From assembly GCA_006247105.1 (NCBI GenBank), contig CM016927.1, forward strand, positions 1 through 64,000: a stretch of 64,000 nucleotides of DNA, given 5' to 3'. The notes under the pieces are model-generated. The model saw nothing but the letters and a program-made list of their open reading frames with translations, searched no databases and had not been told where the DNA came from. Below, in pieces: positions 35,319 to 43,835 of the stretch. Every line of letters begins with the position of its first letter. Position 1 is the stretch's first letter. The translations under genes and the position numbers were made by a program. The DNA is from Giardia muris. Its lineage: Eukaryota > Fornicata > Diplomonadida > Hexamitidae.

Positions 35319-37268
35319 ATGTCGGTAACGACTGCTTCTCAGTGGTTCGATCTCATACGGAGGGAGGCGACGGGGGCCGTCGAGCGGACCGTTGATCGGT
35401 TTGCGGGGACGCGCGATGCGGAGGGCGAGACCGCCCTGATACTGGCCGTCCGGCTCCAGGCCGTCCGGCTCATCCCGGTGCTAGCACCCTTCGAGAAGGG
35501 CTTTACTAACCAGGCAGGGGAGATGGCCCTGCAGATAGCCATGGACCAGGGGACCCTCCCTTGTATCCAGGCCCTACTCCCCTATGAGTCTCACCTCCGT
35601 TTCGTGTGTGGTACTACACCTCTACATTACGCGGCGTCCCTCGACTTGACCGCCTGCCTCCCGCAGCTGGCCCAGTACTGGGGGAACTACCGCGACGATA
35701 AGGGCGAGACGGCGTTGGATGTCGCCGCGCAAGCTGGACACCCTGCAAGCGTTGACCTCTTGATGTCAAGTGACCAGTTCGGGTATGAGGATATCGACAA
35801 TGCAGTGATGATGGCTGAAGCCGCAGGCCATCGAGATCTCGCAGCAGAGATGCGCCAACGAAAGGCACAAATGCATCGCGAGAACATACAACCCTCTCCT
35901 CAATACTCGTATGATACCTCCCCCACTCCTGGCCAGATATTGAAGGCCATCAACCCGAACGCTTCCCTTCTCTCTGGAACCTCGAGATCGGGTCTAACAG
36001 ATTCCCGAGAATGTCGGCGAGGAGCCACTGATAGAGATCCCAGTAAGGACCGCGTGTATTCCTCTCGTTCCAGAACTCGTGACCGGGCTTATGACGTTGA
36101 GCCCACACCCTCGAAGCCGAAACGCCCCGAGACGATCACAATCCGAGAGATGCGCGAAATGCGTGTCACCGAGTCCCGCGGAACACGAGCCGCACGTGAT
36201 GTCAGTCCGATTGATACAGAACCTCCTGGACAACGCGTGTTGGCCCCAAATTTCCCTCGAGAGCTTACTACGACTGTTACTTCGACAGAGACGACGGATC
36301 GGTCCCACTTGCTGGAAGGTACCACGGGGTTTGTGATGCCTCAGCTCAACTGCGACTGTCGGAGCTGCAAGAATGTGTTCCGACAGCTGCAAAGTCGGAT
36401 AATGATCCTTGAGGAGGAGAATAAGGCTCTCTATCGCCGCATTGCGTCTCTCACGGAGAAGGAGCCTCTGCCCCAGTTCAACTTCAACCCAAACGATGAC
36501 CTACTGACGAAGATCGACAAGATGCTCGACGACCCACCTGTCTTCGACCCTCAACCCATGAACCGCGAGGAGATCCTGAGCTATACGCAGGAGCGAGAGC
36601 GCAAGACCCAGGCGGCGACTCGTGGGCCTGTCAGGGAGAGTCAGTATCGTGTTCCATCGAAGGCTCCCTCTTATCCTCGTCGAGACCCTCAAGAACCAAG
36701 AGGTGACTCGGAGCGCGAGCATCGTCAGGAATATCGTCGTCCGCAACCCATCATCGATAGAGTACCGCATGAAGCCCCATATGTGGAACCCTATGGGCGT
36801 GAGGTCAGTCCAACCCCTGCCGTCGATCTCATTCAGTCGAACTACCTCGAGCGTCTTCAAACCCCGAGGACTTGCTCTCAGATCACCGAGATCTCGAACT
36901 TTGGAAAGTCCGGCCATACGGACGTGCAGAACGAGGTGGAGGTGGTGTCTGAGGTCGAGACTGTTGGAAAAGGTCGTCGTTCCACATCTCGCAAGGCATT
37001 GAAGGCCCAGAAGGGCAAGGCGGCCATGCGGGAGCTAGAGGCGAACACAAACTACAGCTTAGAAGAGCCTATCACTCCTTTATTGCACCAGGATGACTTT
37101 GGGAAGCAGGGGCAGGCGCTCTTAACCGAATCGCAACTCGGTCGCAGGGCATTAGGTCATACGACATCTTTGACGCCCCAGCCGAACTTCTCCATGGGAG
37201 AGGGGGCCGAGCTAGGAAAGAAGCGTTCGGGAAGTCGTTCCACGTCTCGAAAGAAGAGAGTATGTTGA
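35319..37268 (+). CDS. Ankyrin protein with long charged, coiled C-terminal region
   Basis: 649 residues using ATG 35319 (frame open from 35232, but the later ATG matches the paralogues: SVTTASQWFDLI). N-terminal ankyrin repeats occupy about 5-190. The remainder is Arg/Glu/Ser/Pro-rich, with a coiled coil near SCKNVFRQLQSRIMILEEEN (about 345-395), many RDP/REPR patches, and a basic RSGSRSTSRKKR end. It belongs to the same N-terminal family as 29997-31877 and 31916-33748 but has replaced the second ankyrin block by this region. The short CDCRSCKNVF segment could bind metal, but this is weak. Function unknown; scaffold-like. Confidence 0.87.
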   Translation: MSVTTASQWFDLIRREATGAVERTVDRFAGTRDAEGETALILAVRLQAVRLIPVLAPFEKGFTNQAGEMALQIAMDQGTLPCIQALLPYESHLRFVCGTTPLHYAASLDLTACLPQLAQYWGNYRDDKGETALDVAAQAGHPASVDLLMSSDQFGYEDIDNAVMMAEAAGHRDLAAEMRQRKAQMHRENIQPSPQYSYDTSPTPGQILKAINPNASLLSGTSRSGLTDSRECRRGATDRDPSKDRVYSSRSRTRDRAYDVEPTPSKPKRPETITIREMREMRVTESRGTRAARDVSPIDTEPPGQRVLAPNFPRELTTTVTSTETTDRSHLLEGTTGFVMPQLNCDCRSCKNVFRQLQSRIMILEEENKALYRRIASLTEKEPLPQFNFNPNDDLLTKIDKMLDDPPVFDPQPMNREEILSYTQERERKTQAATRGPVRESQYRVPSKAPSYPRRDPQEPRGDSEREHRQEYRRPQPIIDRVPHEAPYVEPYGREVSPTPAVDLIQSNYLERLQTPRTCSQITEISNFGKSGHTDVQNEVEVVSEVETVGKGRRSTSRKALKAQKGKAAMRELEANTNYSLEEPITPLLHQDDFGKQGQALLTESQLGRRALGHTTSLTPQPNFSMGEGAELGKKRSGSRSTSRKKRVC

Positions 37269-37278
37269 GCTGTAAAAT

Positions 37279-37746
37279 ATGAGTCTTATTGCCTCCACGG
37301 GTGGACGAGTACTCTTTTCGCTTGCTAAGACGGCGGTCGGGGGAGAGGCCTTGCGCTCCTCCTGCGCACAGAGCTGCACGAGCTGCCCGAACTCGGGGAC
37401 CTGTGGGGCGACTGTTGGATATGGTGGTGGTCTTAATCAGGATGTGACGTTCCAAGGGTCGGACCAGCGGCTTGGAGAGGTGCGTATCAACCTTGGGAGG
37501 GGGAAGTCCGAGGAGGTCCGAGGGCGGCAATCAATCCAGGCCAATGCGGGGAACATGGTCGAATCGAATGGTGATGACCATCCAATGATGTTGAGGGATT
37601 CAGGGCTCGGGTCTAGCCTGGCTATTCTTGCGCGTCCTCAGGACCAAGCTCATACCAGGCTATCTTCATCCTCCGAGAAGTTCATCCCCTCACATAGAAG
37701 AGGTAGCGTTTGTTATAACGTTCTGGTGGACCTGGGGTATCTCTGA
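37279..37746 (+). CDS. Small hypothetical protein with Cys-rich N-terminus
   Basis: 155 residues, starting 10 bases after the upstream stop. ATG 37279 follows GCTGTAAAATATG, which is AT-rich like other initiators here. Residues 28-43 hold a cysteine cluster (SSCAQSCTSCPNSGTCG); the rest is Ser/Gly-rich and polar. No domain is recognised, and there is no signal peptide. It ends 26 bases before the stop of the convergent gene. The initiator and clean packing are the main support for a real gene; it may equally be a lineage-specific short protein. Confidence 0.6.
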   Translation: MSLIASTGGRVLFSLAKTAVGGEALRSSCAQSCTSCPNSGTCGATVGYGGGLNQDVTFQGSDQRLGEVRINLGRGKSEEVRGRQSIQANAGNMVESNGDDHPMMLRDSGLGSSLAILARPQDQAHTRLSSSSEKFIPSHRRGSVCYNVLVDLGYL

Positions 37747-37772
37747 GTTCACAGCGTCGATAGTCTCGGATC

Positions 37773-39305
37773 TCAATAGGCCGGAAGGTCTCGGACAAGA
37801 CGAATCTCGTCACTTTGACGTACGGTGCGCGCGATCGATTTCGACCCTGATGTTCCAACCGTCCTGCTACCCTGCTTGTTGAGCCTAAGGCTTAAAGAGG
37901 CAGAGCGTGTGACGGGGGCAGTGAGACGCGGCTCGAAGCCTGACGTACCAGTACAGGACCGTAACGTTTGTACCTTCTGAAATTCTTCATAATGTGAGCG
38001 GTCATACGTCTCCAATGGCCCACCCACACGCTCGACCTCGCGCTTCCAGGTCCCAATTCCATCCGCCTTCTTCCTTCCAGGGTTCTGCTTGGCGTTATCG
38101 ACTAGGATCCGCCGTGATGGGCCTGGCACGAGTCCTGTGATCTCCGTAGCGAAGCGGTATTGGGCAGTGCCTTCGTCCGTCCCGGCCATCCGCCCCATAA
38201 GGGAGTTCTTCGCGATCTGCTCCGGAGGACACCTCCTTGCTGCTGGAATCGCATGTGGGTTCGTTGCTTGGTTTTCTTTATACTTCTCCGTATCAAGCGC
38301 GACCTCGTACTTGGAGTCGAGCGAGGGTGCCTGGGGGTGGGCGGGGACAAAGGCGGTGCTATCCAGCTTCTTCATGGGGTTTTCGAAGGTCTCATCCATC
38401 ATGGACTTCTTGATCCCAAAGGAGCCGTTTCCGGGCGCGTTCCGGAGGAGCCCGATATAGTCTGCGCTATAGACCGGTGGGGCCGCCTTCTGGGTACGTG
38501 CACCGCAGAGGAAGGCATAGTCCTTGTCCCGTAATGAGGGATCATGTAAAGCCTTTCCATAATATTTCTGGCACTTCTCCGTCATCTTGTTGAAGGTATG
38601 CATCGCCTGTGCCCCTTCGATGTCCCTACAGGACTGGGTGTCTTTGGCGGCCTTACGGAGTTCTCCTTGTAGGCGCGAATGACGAGCGCGATCCCCCTCG
38701 GTGATGTCGTCGGTACGAAGGGACAAATCGCCGTACTGAGCCTGATCACGCCGCAGCATTGCAGACTTGCAGGTCTGAGAGCTTCCCGGAGGAGCCTTCT
38801 CCGCCAACCTCCACTCGTAACGTGGGGCGAGGGGATTACAGCCATCCGGACGGCGCTCCCACGGCTTTGGGTCGTTGATGGCGATGTCCGACGACAACAT
38901 CATGTAATCGATGGTACGGGGGCGAATCTCCGCGGCCTCCGTGTGCTGCACTGCAATGTCCGAGACATTGAGGCACGTGTCCCGGACTGCCCCGGTATAC
39001 AAGGGCCGTGGCCTTGTGCCCTCGATATCATCAACTCGCATCTGATCCCGAACGAAACGAGGAGGCGTCAGGGGCTTCTCGACGTGCTGGGGCAGCTTGT
39101 AGTGCGGGTCCAAGGGGTCAACGCAGCGATTAGTGGCAAACTCCTTGCAATGGGGCTTAGCTCCATCGATGTCATCCGTCTTCAGGGAAAAGAAGGGCCG
39201 GTTCCCGGAGGGGCGGATCGCCGGGAGGTTGTCGGGGATGCAGTCGATGATCCGCCCCTCGTGTAGCTCACGAGTGTGTTGCCGAAACGGGCCATCATGA
39301 AGCAT
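37773..39305 (-). CDS. Protein with DI[DE]Gx[KR]P and PLxPxY motifs, possibly axonemal
   Basis: 510 residues, ATG 39305 after CAGTAAAATTTT. Residues 44-51 read DDIDGAKP and 92-99 DDIEGTRP, each associated with segments of the type DPLDPHYKLP (63-72) and NPLAPRYEWR (157-166). As I recall, such paired motifs occur in conserved flagellate and ciliate proteins linked to cilia, which is why I suggest an axonemal or basal-body role; this is inference. The C-terminal half is basic and lacks a recognised domain. Its first 124 bases overlap the end of the upstream gene on the same strand in another frame. Each gene has good independent support, so the overlap appears real. Confidence 0.8.
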   Translation of the reverse strand: MLHDGPFRQHTRELHEGRIIDCIPDNLPAIRPSGNRPFFSLKTDDIDGAKPHCKEFATNRCVDPLDPHYKLPQHVEKPLTPPRFVRDQMRVDDIEGTRPRPLYTGAVRDTCLNVSDIAVQHTEAAEIRPRTIDYMMLSSDIAINDPKPWERRPDGCNPLAPRYEWRLAEKAPPGSSQTCKSAMLRRDQAQYGDLSLRTDDITEGDRARHSRLQGELRKAAKDTQSCRDIEGAQAMHTFNKMTEKCQKYYGKALHDPSLRDKDYAFLCGARTQKAAPPVYSADYIGLLRNAPGNGSFGIKKSMMDETFENPMKKLDSTAFVPAHPQAPSLDSKYEVALDTEKYKENQATNPHAIPAARRCPPEQIAKNSLMGRMAGTDEGTAQYRFATEITGLVPGPSRRILVDNAKQNPGRKKADGIGTWKREVERVGGPLETYDRSHYEEFQKVQTLRSCTGTSGFEPRLTAPVTRSASLSLRLNKQGSRTVGTSGSKSIARTVRQSDEIRLVRDLPAY

Positions 39306-40744
39306 AAAATTTTACTGATATCCGAACTGGCCGAGTCCTTAGCCGCTCCCGAGGGCAAAGATGAGACCTCGAAGGGCAAGGGGCGCATCATCACGTGGCC
39401 TTGCTGCAGCTGTAATTCCTTGTCGATGAAGAGGAGAGGGTCGATGAGGAAGGTGATGAGTACGTCCCCGCTTCTTGAGGCAATGACGTCACCCATCCGT
39501 ATTTCCGACGGGGTGCGTGGGGCGACTCCATCGAAGACCTCATCGCACAAGTCATCAATGTTGAACACAACCCCTTCCCCACAATAGGCTTGTAGGCCTG
39601 CGAGCATCTCCTCGAGGAAGTAGAGGACATCCTGACGAGTCAGATAACCCTTGAACTCGGTATCCAGGACACGGAAGATATATGCCGCCGCGGCCCTACT
39701 TCGAGGGAAGGCGATGCAAAGCATCAGGTCTATGAAGCCACGGTAGTCCAGCTTCCCGTTAAACGTCTGCACAGTCAAGAGGAGGGCGCGAGTGAACCTG
39801 GAAGTGAACTTGTGATTAGCGAGCTCACGTATTTCCGACTCACTGAGTAAACCATCCTGGTCTGCGTCGGCAGAGATATACGAGGTATAGAGGTCGATCA
39901 CCGTGTCAGGGCTGAACCAGGTTGTGTAGCGTTGTGCAAGGGGGCCCTGTAACGTCCCCAAGGCCTCCTGAGGAGGGTCCGAAGGGTTTGCAAAGATCTG
40001 GTCCATATAAGGGCTGATCAGCAGGTCAGAGATCGCCACCCGTCTTTTGTGCACCGGGTCAAGAAAGAAGAAGAGAGGCTTGATGACAGTGCAGAGGTAG
40101 AAGGGCCGAAACACCTCGTCGCAATCTCGGAGGTGAGGGTATAGATGTGCTAGCTCCAGGATATAGTTCTCGATGTCCGCCTCTATCAAGTAGCCTTTCC
40201 CATCGACGTCGCAAGTCGTGAGCGTGATTCGGGTCTGTGCCGAGGAGATGACCCTGGCTAACGCCATCTTCACGACGTCTGCGTGGAAGAGGAGCGCCTG
40301 GTCCGGCCTCATCGACGTCTCTTTCGTCCTTGGCAAAGCCAAGAATAGCTTGACGGTGAGGAACTCGGCATAGATCGGGTGTCTCTTGCAGATGTCGCGC
40401 ACAATCGCCCGATAGGCGTCGTAGTTCACGTACCCATTGGCATCTGAATGTAAGTCGACGATCTGTAACAGGTCTTCGGTCGTACACGTCTGCAACGGCT
40501 CATAAACCTTCCTCAAAGTGATCGTCCGACTAATCCGATAGAAGACGTCCTGGAGGTCCGAACGCGATCGTAGAAGCCCGGGGTTCGAGAACGCCGGAAT
40601 TTTAACGTTAGCAGGTCCCGCCGGGGGGATGAAATGCCTAAGCTCTCGCTCCGTCGCCTGCTCCAGCTCCACCGCCGAGGGAGTATCGCGCCGCCCCCGC
40701 TCCCGTAGGAGGTCCTTGGCCCGTCTTGACTGGGTTACGAGCAT
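39182..40744 (-). CDS. PPP2R3C: PP2A regulatory subunit B'' (PPP2R3C / TON2-FASS-like)
   Basis: 520 residues. The protein aligns by eye with PPP2R3C along its core: FFFLDPVHKRRVAISDLL (about 225-242), a canonical EF-hand loop D293-A-D-Q-D-G-x-x-S-x-x-E304, CDEVFDGVAPRTP and the GDVLITFLID segment. A second, weaker EF-like loop is CDVDGKGYLIEAD (178-190). These subunits bind and direct protein phosphatase 2A in a Ca-responsive way; the plant TON2/FASS and animal members act on microtubule organisation and centrosomes. The start ATG 40744 follows GTAGGAAAAAG and is only 35 bases from the divergent CDKL kinase. The last 41 codons overlap the next gene. Confidence 0.9.
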   Translation of the reverse strand: MLVTQSRRAKDLLRERGRRDTPSAVELEQATERELRHFIPPAGPANVKIPAFSNPGLLRSRSDLQDVFYRISRTITLRKVYEPLQTCTTEDLLQIVDLHSDANGYVNYDAYRAIVRDICKRHPIYAEFLTVKLFLALPRTKETSMRPDQALLFHADVVKMALARVISSAQTRITLTTCDVDGKGYLIEADIENYILELAHLYPHLRDCDEVFRPFYLCTVIKPLFFFLDPVHKRRVAISDLLISPYMDQIFANPSDPPQEALGTLQGPLAQRYTTWFSPDTVIDLYTSYISADADQDGLLSESEIRELANHKFTSRFTRALLLTVQTFNGKLDYRGFIDLMLCIAFPRSRAAAAYIFRVLDTEFKGYLTRQDVLYFLEEMLAGLQAYCGEGVVFNIDDLCDEVFDGVAPRTPSEIRMGDVIASRSGDVLITFLIDPLLFIDKELQLQQGHVMMRPLPFEVSSLPSGAAKDSASSDISKILCFMMARFGNTLVSYTRGGSSTASPTTSRRSAPPGTGPSFP

Positions 40745-40779
40745 CTTTTTCCTACATGTGAGGAGAATCCAAAAAACTC
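40745..40779. promoter_or_regulatory. 35-bp divergent promoter, PP2A-B'' / CDKL kinase
   Basis: Only 35 bases separate the two start codons. Both ends are AT-rich: CAAAAAACTC before the plus-strand ATG at 40780 and GGAAAAAG before the minus-strand ATG at 40744. The two products both belong to families connected with microtubules or cilia, which makes co-expression plausible. Confidence 0.65.
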
Positions 40780-42351
40780 ATGAATAAGTATGAGATCTTG
40801 GGCGTCTCCGGGGAGGGCGCATACGGGGTCGTCCTCAAGTGCCGGAACAAGGAGACCAGCGAGCTCGTCGCCATCAAGAAGTTCAAGGACACCGACGACC
40901 CCGAGGATTCGACGTTCAAGAAGACGACCCTCCGCGAGGTGAAGATCCTTAAGAACGCTCAGCACCCACACATCGTCTGCCTCAAGGAGGCCTTCAAGCG
41001 CAAGCAGAGACTCTACCTCGTCTTCGAGTACTGTGACAAGACGCTATTAGAGCTCATCGAGGAGAACTCGGGTGGGATCCCTCTTGAAACCGTCAAACTC
41101 TTGACTTTCCAGATGCTTCGGGGGGTCGAGTTCCTCTGGAACTTCATGGAGATCTGCCACAGGGACTTGAAGCCGGAGAACCTACTTCTGACGAAGAAGC
41201 ATGGAGAGTGGGTCTTGAAGATCTGCGACTTCGGATTTGCACGGCATATTAATAACCCCCAGACGTCTGCGAGCTCGGCCCCCCAAGGAAACCTCACCGA
41301 CTACGTCGCAACCCGTTGGTACCGTTCTCCAGAGCTATTACTCAATGCGACGGATTATAACCAGACCGTCGACATCTGGGCCGCCGCCCTCATCATAGCA
41401 GAGATGATCACCTCAGAACCACTCTTCCCCGGCGATAGCGATGTGGACCAGCTCCATTTGATCCAACGGGTGCTTGGGAATTTGACAAGAAAACAGATGG
41501 AGAAATTCCTCCGAAACCCTAAGTTCATTGGCGTTGGCTTCCCTGATTCAAAGCCCGAAGGCCTTGACCGGAAACTGGCCGGGAAGATAAAGGACAAACA
41601 AGCGGTCTCACTCTTGAAGATGATGCTCCAGATGGACCCCGCAAACCGGCCAAGCGCGACCCAATGCCTTAGTCATGAGTTCTTTGACTCGATCCGTCAA
41701 CGAGCGCTTCAACTCGAGATGCTTTGCATGGAGGACATGGGGATTCAACCGATGGTCCGTGACACGACCACGGGCTCTGCAAACACATTGACTGGTGACG
41801 TCAGTGGCCAGATGCTACAACAAAGCTTACAGCAGAACTTGATGCATGCACCTCATCATTTGACACCCTCCCAAGCCACCACACCAAAACCAATGGGGAC
41901 TGGAACCTCGGGTAGCATAGGAGGCCATTTTGTCAACGCCTCCTTCCAGCCCTCAAGTTCATTACATCCTCAACATCCAGCACCTCATCAGGCCACCATC
42001 CAAGCTCCTGGGCCCGCCCATTCCCATAGCCACACCCACGCACACAACCACCACTCGCAGTCTCCGACGGCAATGCAGATTCGCGCAATATCGAACGCGG
42101 CCCGCCAATCACACTACCAGGTGGAGGATGGGCTTCCATACCTCCCGGCCTCGCGATCCGGCTCGCGCGCTGCAAAGGTCCGCGATACTCCATCGCGTGG
42201 AGGCCTCAGTGTGATGAACGTAGGGATTGGCCTTAGTGGAACCACGGCCACGGGAGGGAACTTCGGGCTGTCGAAGTACGGGTTTCCGAAGAATCCCCCG
42301 ACACGCGGGGCGATGAACCTCCCGAAGATTCGGGATTCACGCTTTCAGTGA
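40780..42351 (+). CDS. CDKL: CDKL-type (cyclin-dependent kinase-like) protein kinase
   Basis: 523 residues. Kinase domain about 4-305 with glycine loop G11-E-G-A-Y-G16, K33, alpha-C E53, HRD 127-129, DFG 150-152 and activation-loop T173-D-Y175. The TxY motif, LREVKILK, FEYCDKTLLELIEE, CDFGFARHIN and YVATRWYRSPELLL are diagnostic of the CDKL family, closest to CDKL5. All catalytic residues are intact. Residues about 320-523 are Gln/Ser/His-rich and disordered (HSHSHTHAHNHHS near 415-427). CDKL kinases control cilium and flagellum length in other eukaryotes; a flagellar role in this eight-flagellated parasite is a reasonable inference. The gene overlaps the convergent primase gene by 7 bases at the stops. 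Confidence 0.95.
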   Translation: MNKYEILGVSGEGAYGVVLKCRNKETSELVAIKKFKDTDDPEDSTFKKTTLREVKILKNAQHPHIVCLKEAFKRKQRLYLVFEYCDKTLLELIEENSGGIPLETVKLLTFQMLRGVEFLWNFMEICHRDLKPENLLLTKKHGEWVLKICDFGFARHINNPQTSASSAPQGNLTDYVATRWYRSPELLLNATDYNQTVDIWAAALIIAEMITSEPLFPGDSDVDQLHLIQRVLGNLTRKQMEKFLRNPKFIGVGFPDSKPEGLDRKLAGKIKDKQAVSLLKMMLQMDPANRPSATQCLSHEFFDSIRQRALQLEMLCMEDMGIQPMVRDTTTGSANTLTGDVSGQMLQQSLQQNLMHAPHHLTPSQATTPKPMGTGTSGSIGGHFVNASFQPSSSLHPQHPAPHQATIQAPGPAHSHSHTHAHNHHSQSPTAMQIRAISNAARQSHYQVEDGLPYLPASRSGSRAAKVRDTPSRGGLSVMNVGIGLSGTTATGGNFGLSKYGFPKNPPTRGAMNLPKIRDSRFQ

Positions 42352-43706
42352 ACGATGGGTGGGACATTATCGGCCTTGGGATTTGTACGCGTCATGCGTC
42401 GGAAGAAGTCCAGGTACGTGTCATACACTTGCGTCTCCCCAGCCTGAAGCTGTATGATGGTCGGGGCGGAGTCTGGGACGAATCTAGGGAAGGAGGCATA
42501 TGCGTGCTCTTCTTGACGATAAGGTAATAGGCTCTCGGAAAGCCCGTATTCACGATAGATGGGGGCGATCGGGAAGGGAACCGAGATCTTACAGGTCTTC
42601 CGATGGACGGAGAAAGGGACTTTCAGAAGGTGGTTCATCGTACGTGTCACCTCGATATCGAAGCGTGGATACGTGTAGTAGACCACTAGTCGTTCCAATA
42701 TGTCCGGATAGCCTCCTAGCTCCTTCTCGAGTAGTTCCCAGCGCCGAAAAGAGACTTCAGGCTCGGCGACATTGGGTATCGTCACAAGCTTCCGAATGAA
42801 GCCCTCCAAGGCCTGATCGAACTTCTCAAGGTCCGATTGGCGCCCCTTTGTTCCTTTTCCTCCGGCCACGACATTATTGGCATTATTGAAGAGTAGCACA
42901 GCGTTCTTGATGAAGACTTGAATATTTTGATCCAGGTGCACCCGTTCAGTCTCACGGATATGGTGCAGAGCATTGGTGGGGTCTCCAACGCTCCCTCCAA
43001 GCCAGTCCTGCTCCACAAGCATCTTGATGAAGAAGGGCTTACAGACCTCCTTGTAGATAAGCGTGCAGAGCCAGTTCTCACGGTCGTAGCGCAGGTCGAT
43101 GAAGGTCCCGGTGTCGGCGGCCACGAGCTGAATTGACTGTAGAAGCGATAACCGCATCTCCCTTGTCAAACGACAAGCGACGTCGTCATACATCCAGGCG
43201 TGCAAGCCACGCCTGCCCGAGAAGACGAAGAAGTAGTCATTAAACCCGTTGACGTTTGCGAAGAGAACTAACAGAGGAACAACTAGCTCCATAAACCTCC
43301 AACACTTTGGGCAGATCGACGCCTCTTGGCAGCACGTACGAACGCGATCGAAGTCCCCCGCATCGATATCAAACACTAGTTCCCTCTCCACCGAGACGAA
43401 TGACGAACCCGCAGAATCTCTAATCCCCATTGGATGTGAATATATGGGACCAATATCCAACTTGAGTAGGAAGCTTGACGCGGTGTCTGGGTGGAAGCAT
43501 AGGAGCTTTCTCAGGTCTTCTGATGTCTCGACAGAACGGAACCGAGAAACAAAGGTCTCGCCTATCCGTAAGAGGGTTTCGTATGACCACTCGCGATATG
43601 CAGGATCGACGCGCCCATCCCGCATCAGCCACCGCACTATCTCCGCGTACGGGTAGTACCGGTCGTAGTAGACGGCATACGGAGCCGCTAAGTCCGCGAA
43701 GGACAT
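42345..43706 (-). CDS. PRIM1: DNA primase small (catalytic) subunit
   Basis: 453 residues with ATG 43706, which directly follows CATTAAAAAACTG; an upstream start at 43730 lacks this. It carries the archaeo-eukaryotic primase hallmarks: FDIDAGDFD with catalytic D113 and D115, the zinc-knuckle cysteines C125, C126, C132 and C135 in TCCQEASICPKC, and SGRRGLHAW (163-171) that binds the nucleotide phosphates. The length fits eukaryotic Pri1/p48. It makes RNA primers with the large subunit and DNA polymerase alpha. It converges with the CDKL kinase, and the two stop codons overlap by 7 bases. Confidence 0.95.
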   Translation of the reverse strand: MSFADLAAPYAVYYDRYYPYAEIVRWLMRDGRVDPAYREWSYETLLRIGETFVSRFRSVETSEDLRKLLCFHPDTASSFLLKLDIGPIYSHPMGIRDSAGSSFVSVERELVFDIDAGDFDRVRTCCQEASICPKCWRFMELVVPLLVLFANVNGFNDYFFVFSGRRGLHAWMYDDVACRLTREMRLSLLQSIQLVAADTGTFIDLRYDRENWLCTLIYKEVCKPFFIKMLVEQDWLGGSVGDPTNALHHIRETERVHLDQNIQVFIKNAVLLFNNANNVVAGGKGTKGRQSDLEKFDQALEGFIRKLVTIPNVAEPEVSFRRWELLEKELGGYPDILERLVVYYTYPRFDIEVTRTMNHLLKVPFSVHRKTCKISVPFPIAPIYREYGLSESLLPYRQEEHAYASFPRFVPDSAPTIIQLQAGETQVYDTYLDFFRRMTRTNPKADNVPPIVH

Positions 43707-43835
43707 CAGTTTTTTAATGCCTCTTCTCAATTACATAGCCTTCACATCTACATCTAGAGAGATCTACACCCTCACATCCGTCTCAGATCCTCTCCCCGAC
43801 CATCTTAGTTGAAATCCGAATGCCAGCCCCAAAAA
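43707..43835. promoter_or_regulatory. Divergent promoter region, primase / TPR protein
   Basis: 129 bases between start codons. AT-rich initiators sit next to both: TTAAAAAACTG for the primase and CCCCAAAAAATG for the plus-strand gene. No other element is recognised. Confidence 0.55.
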
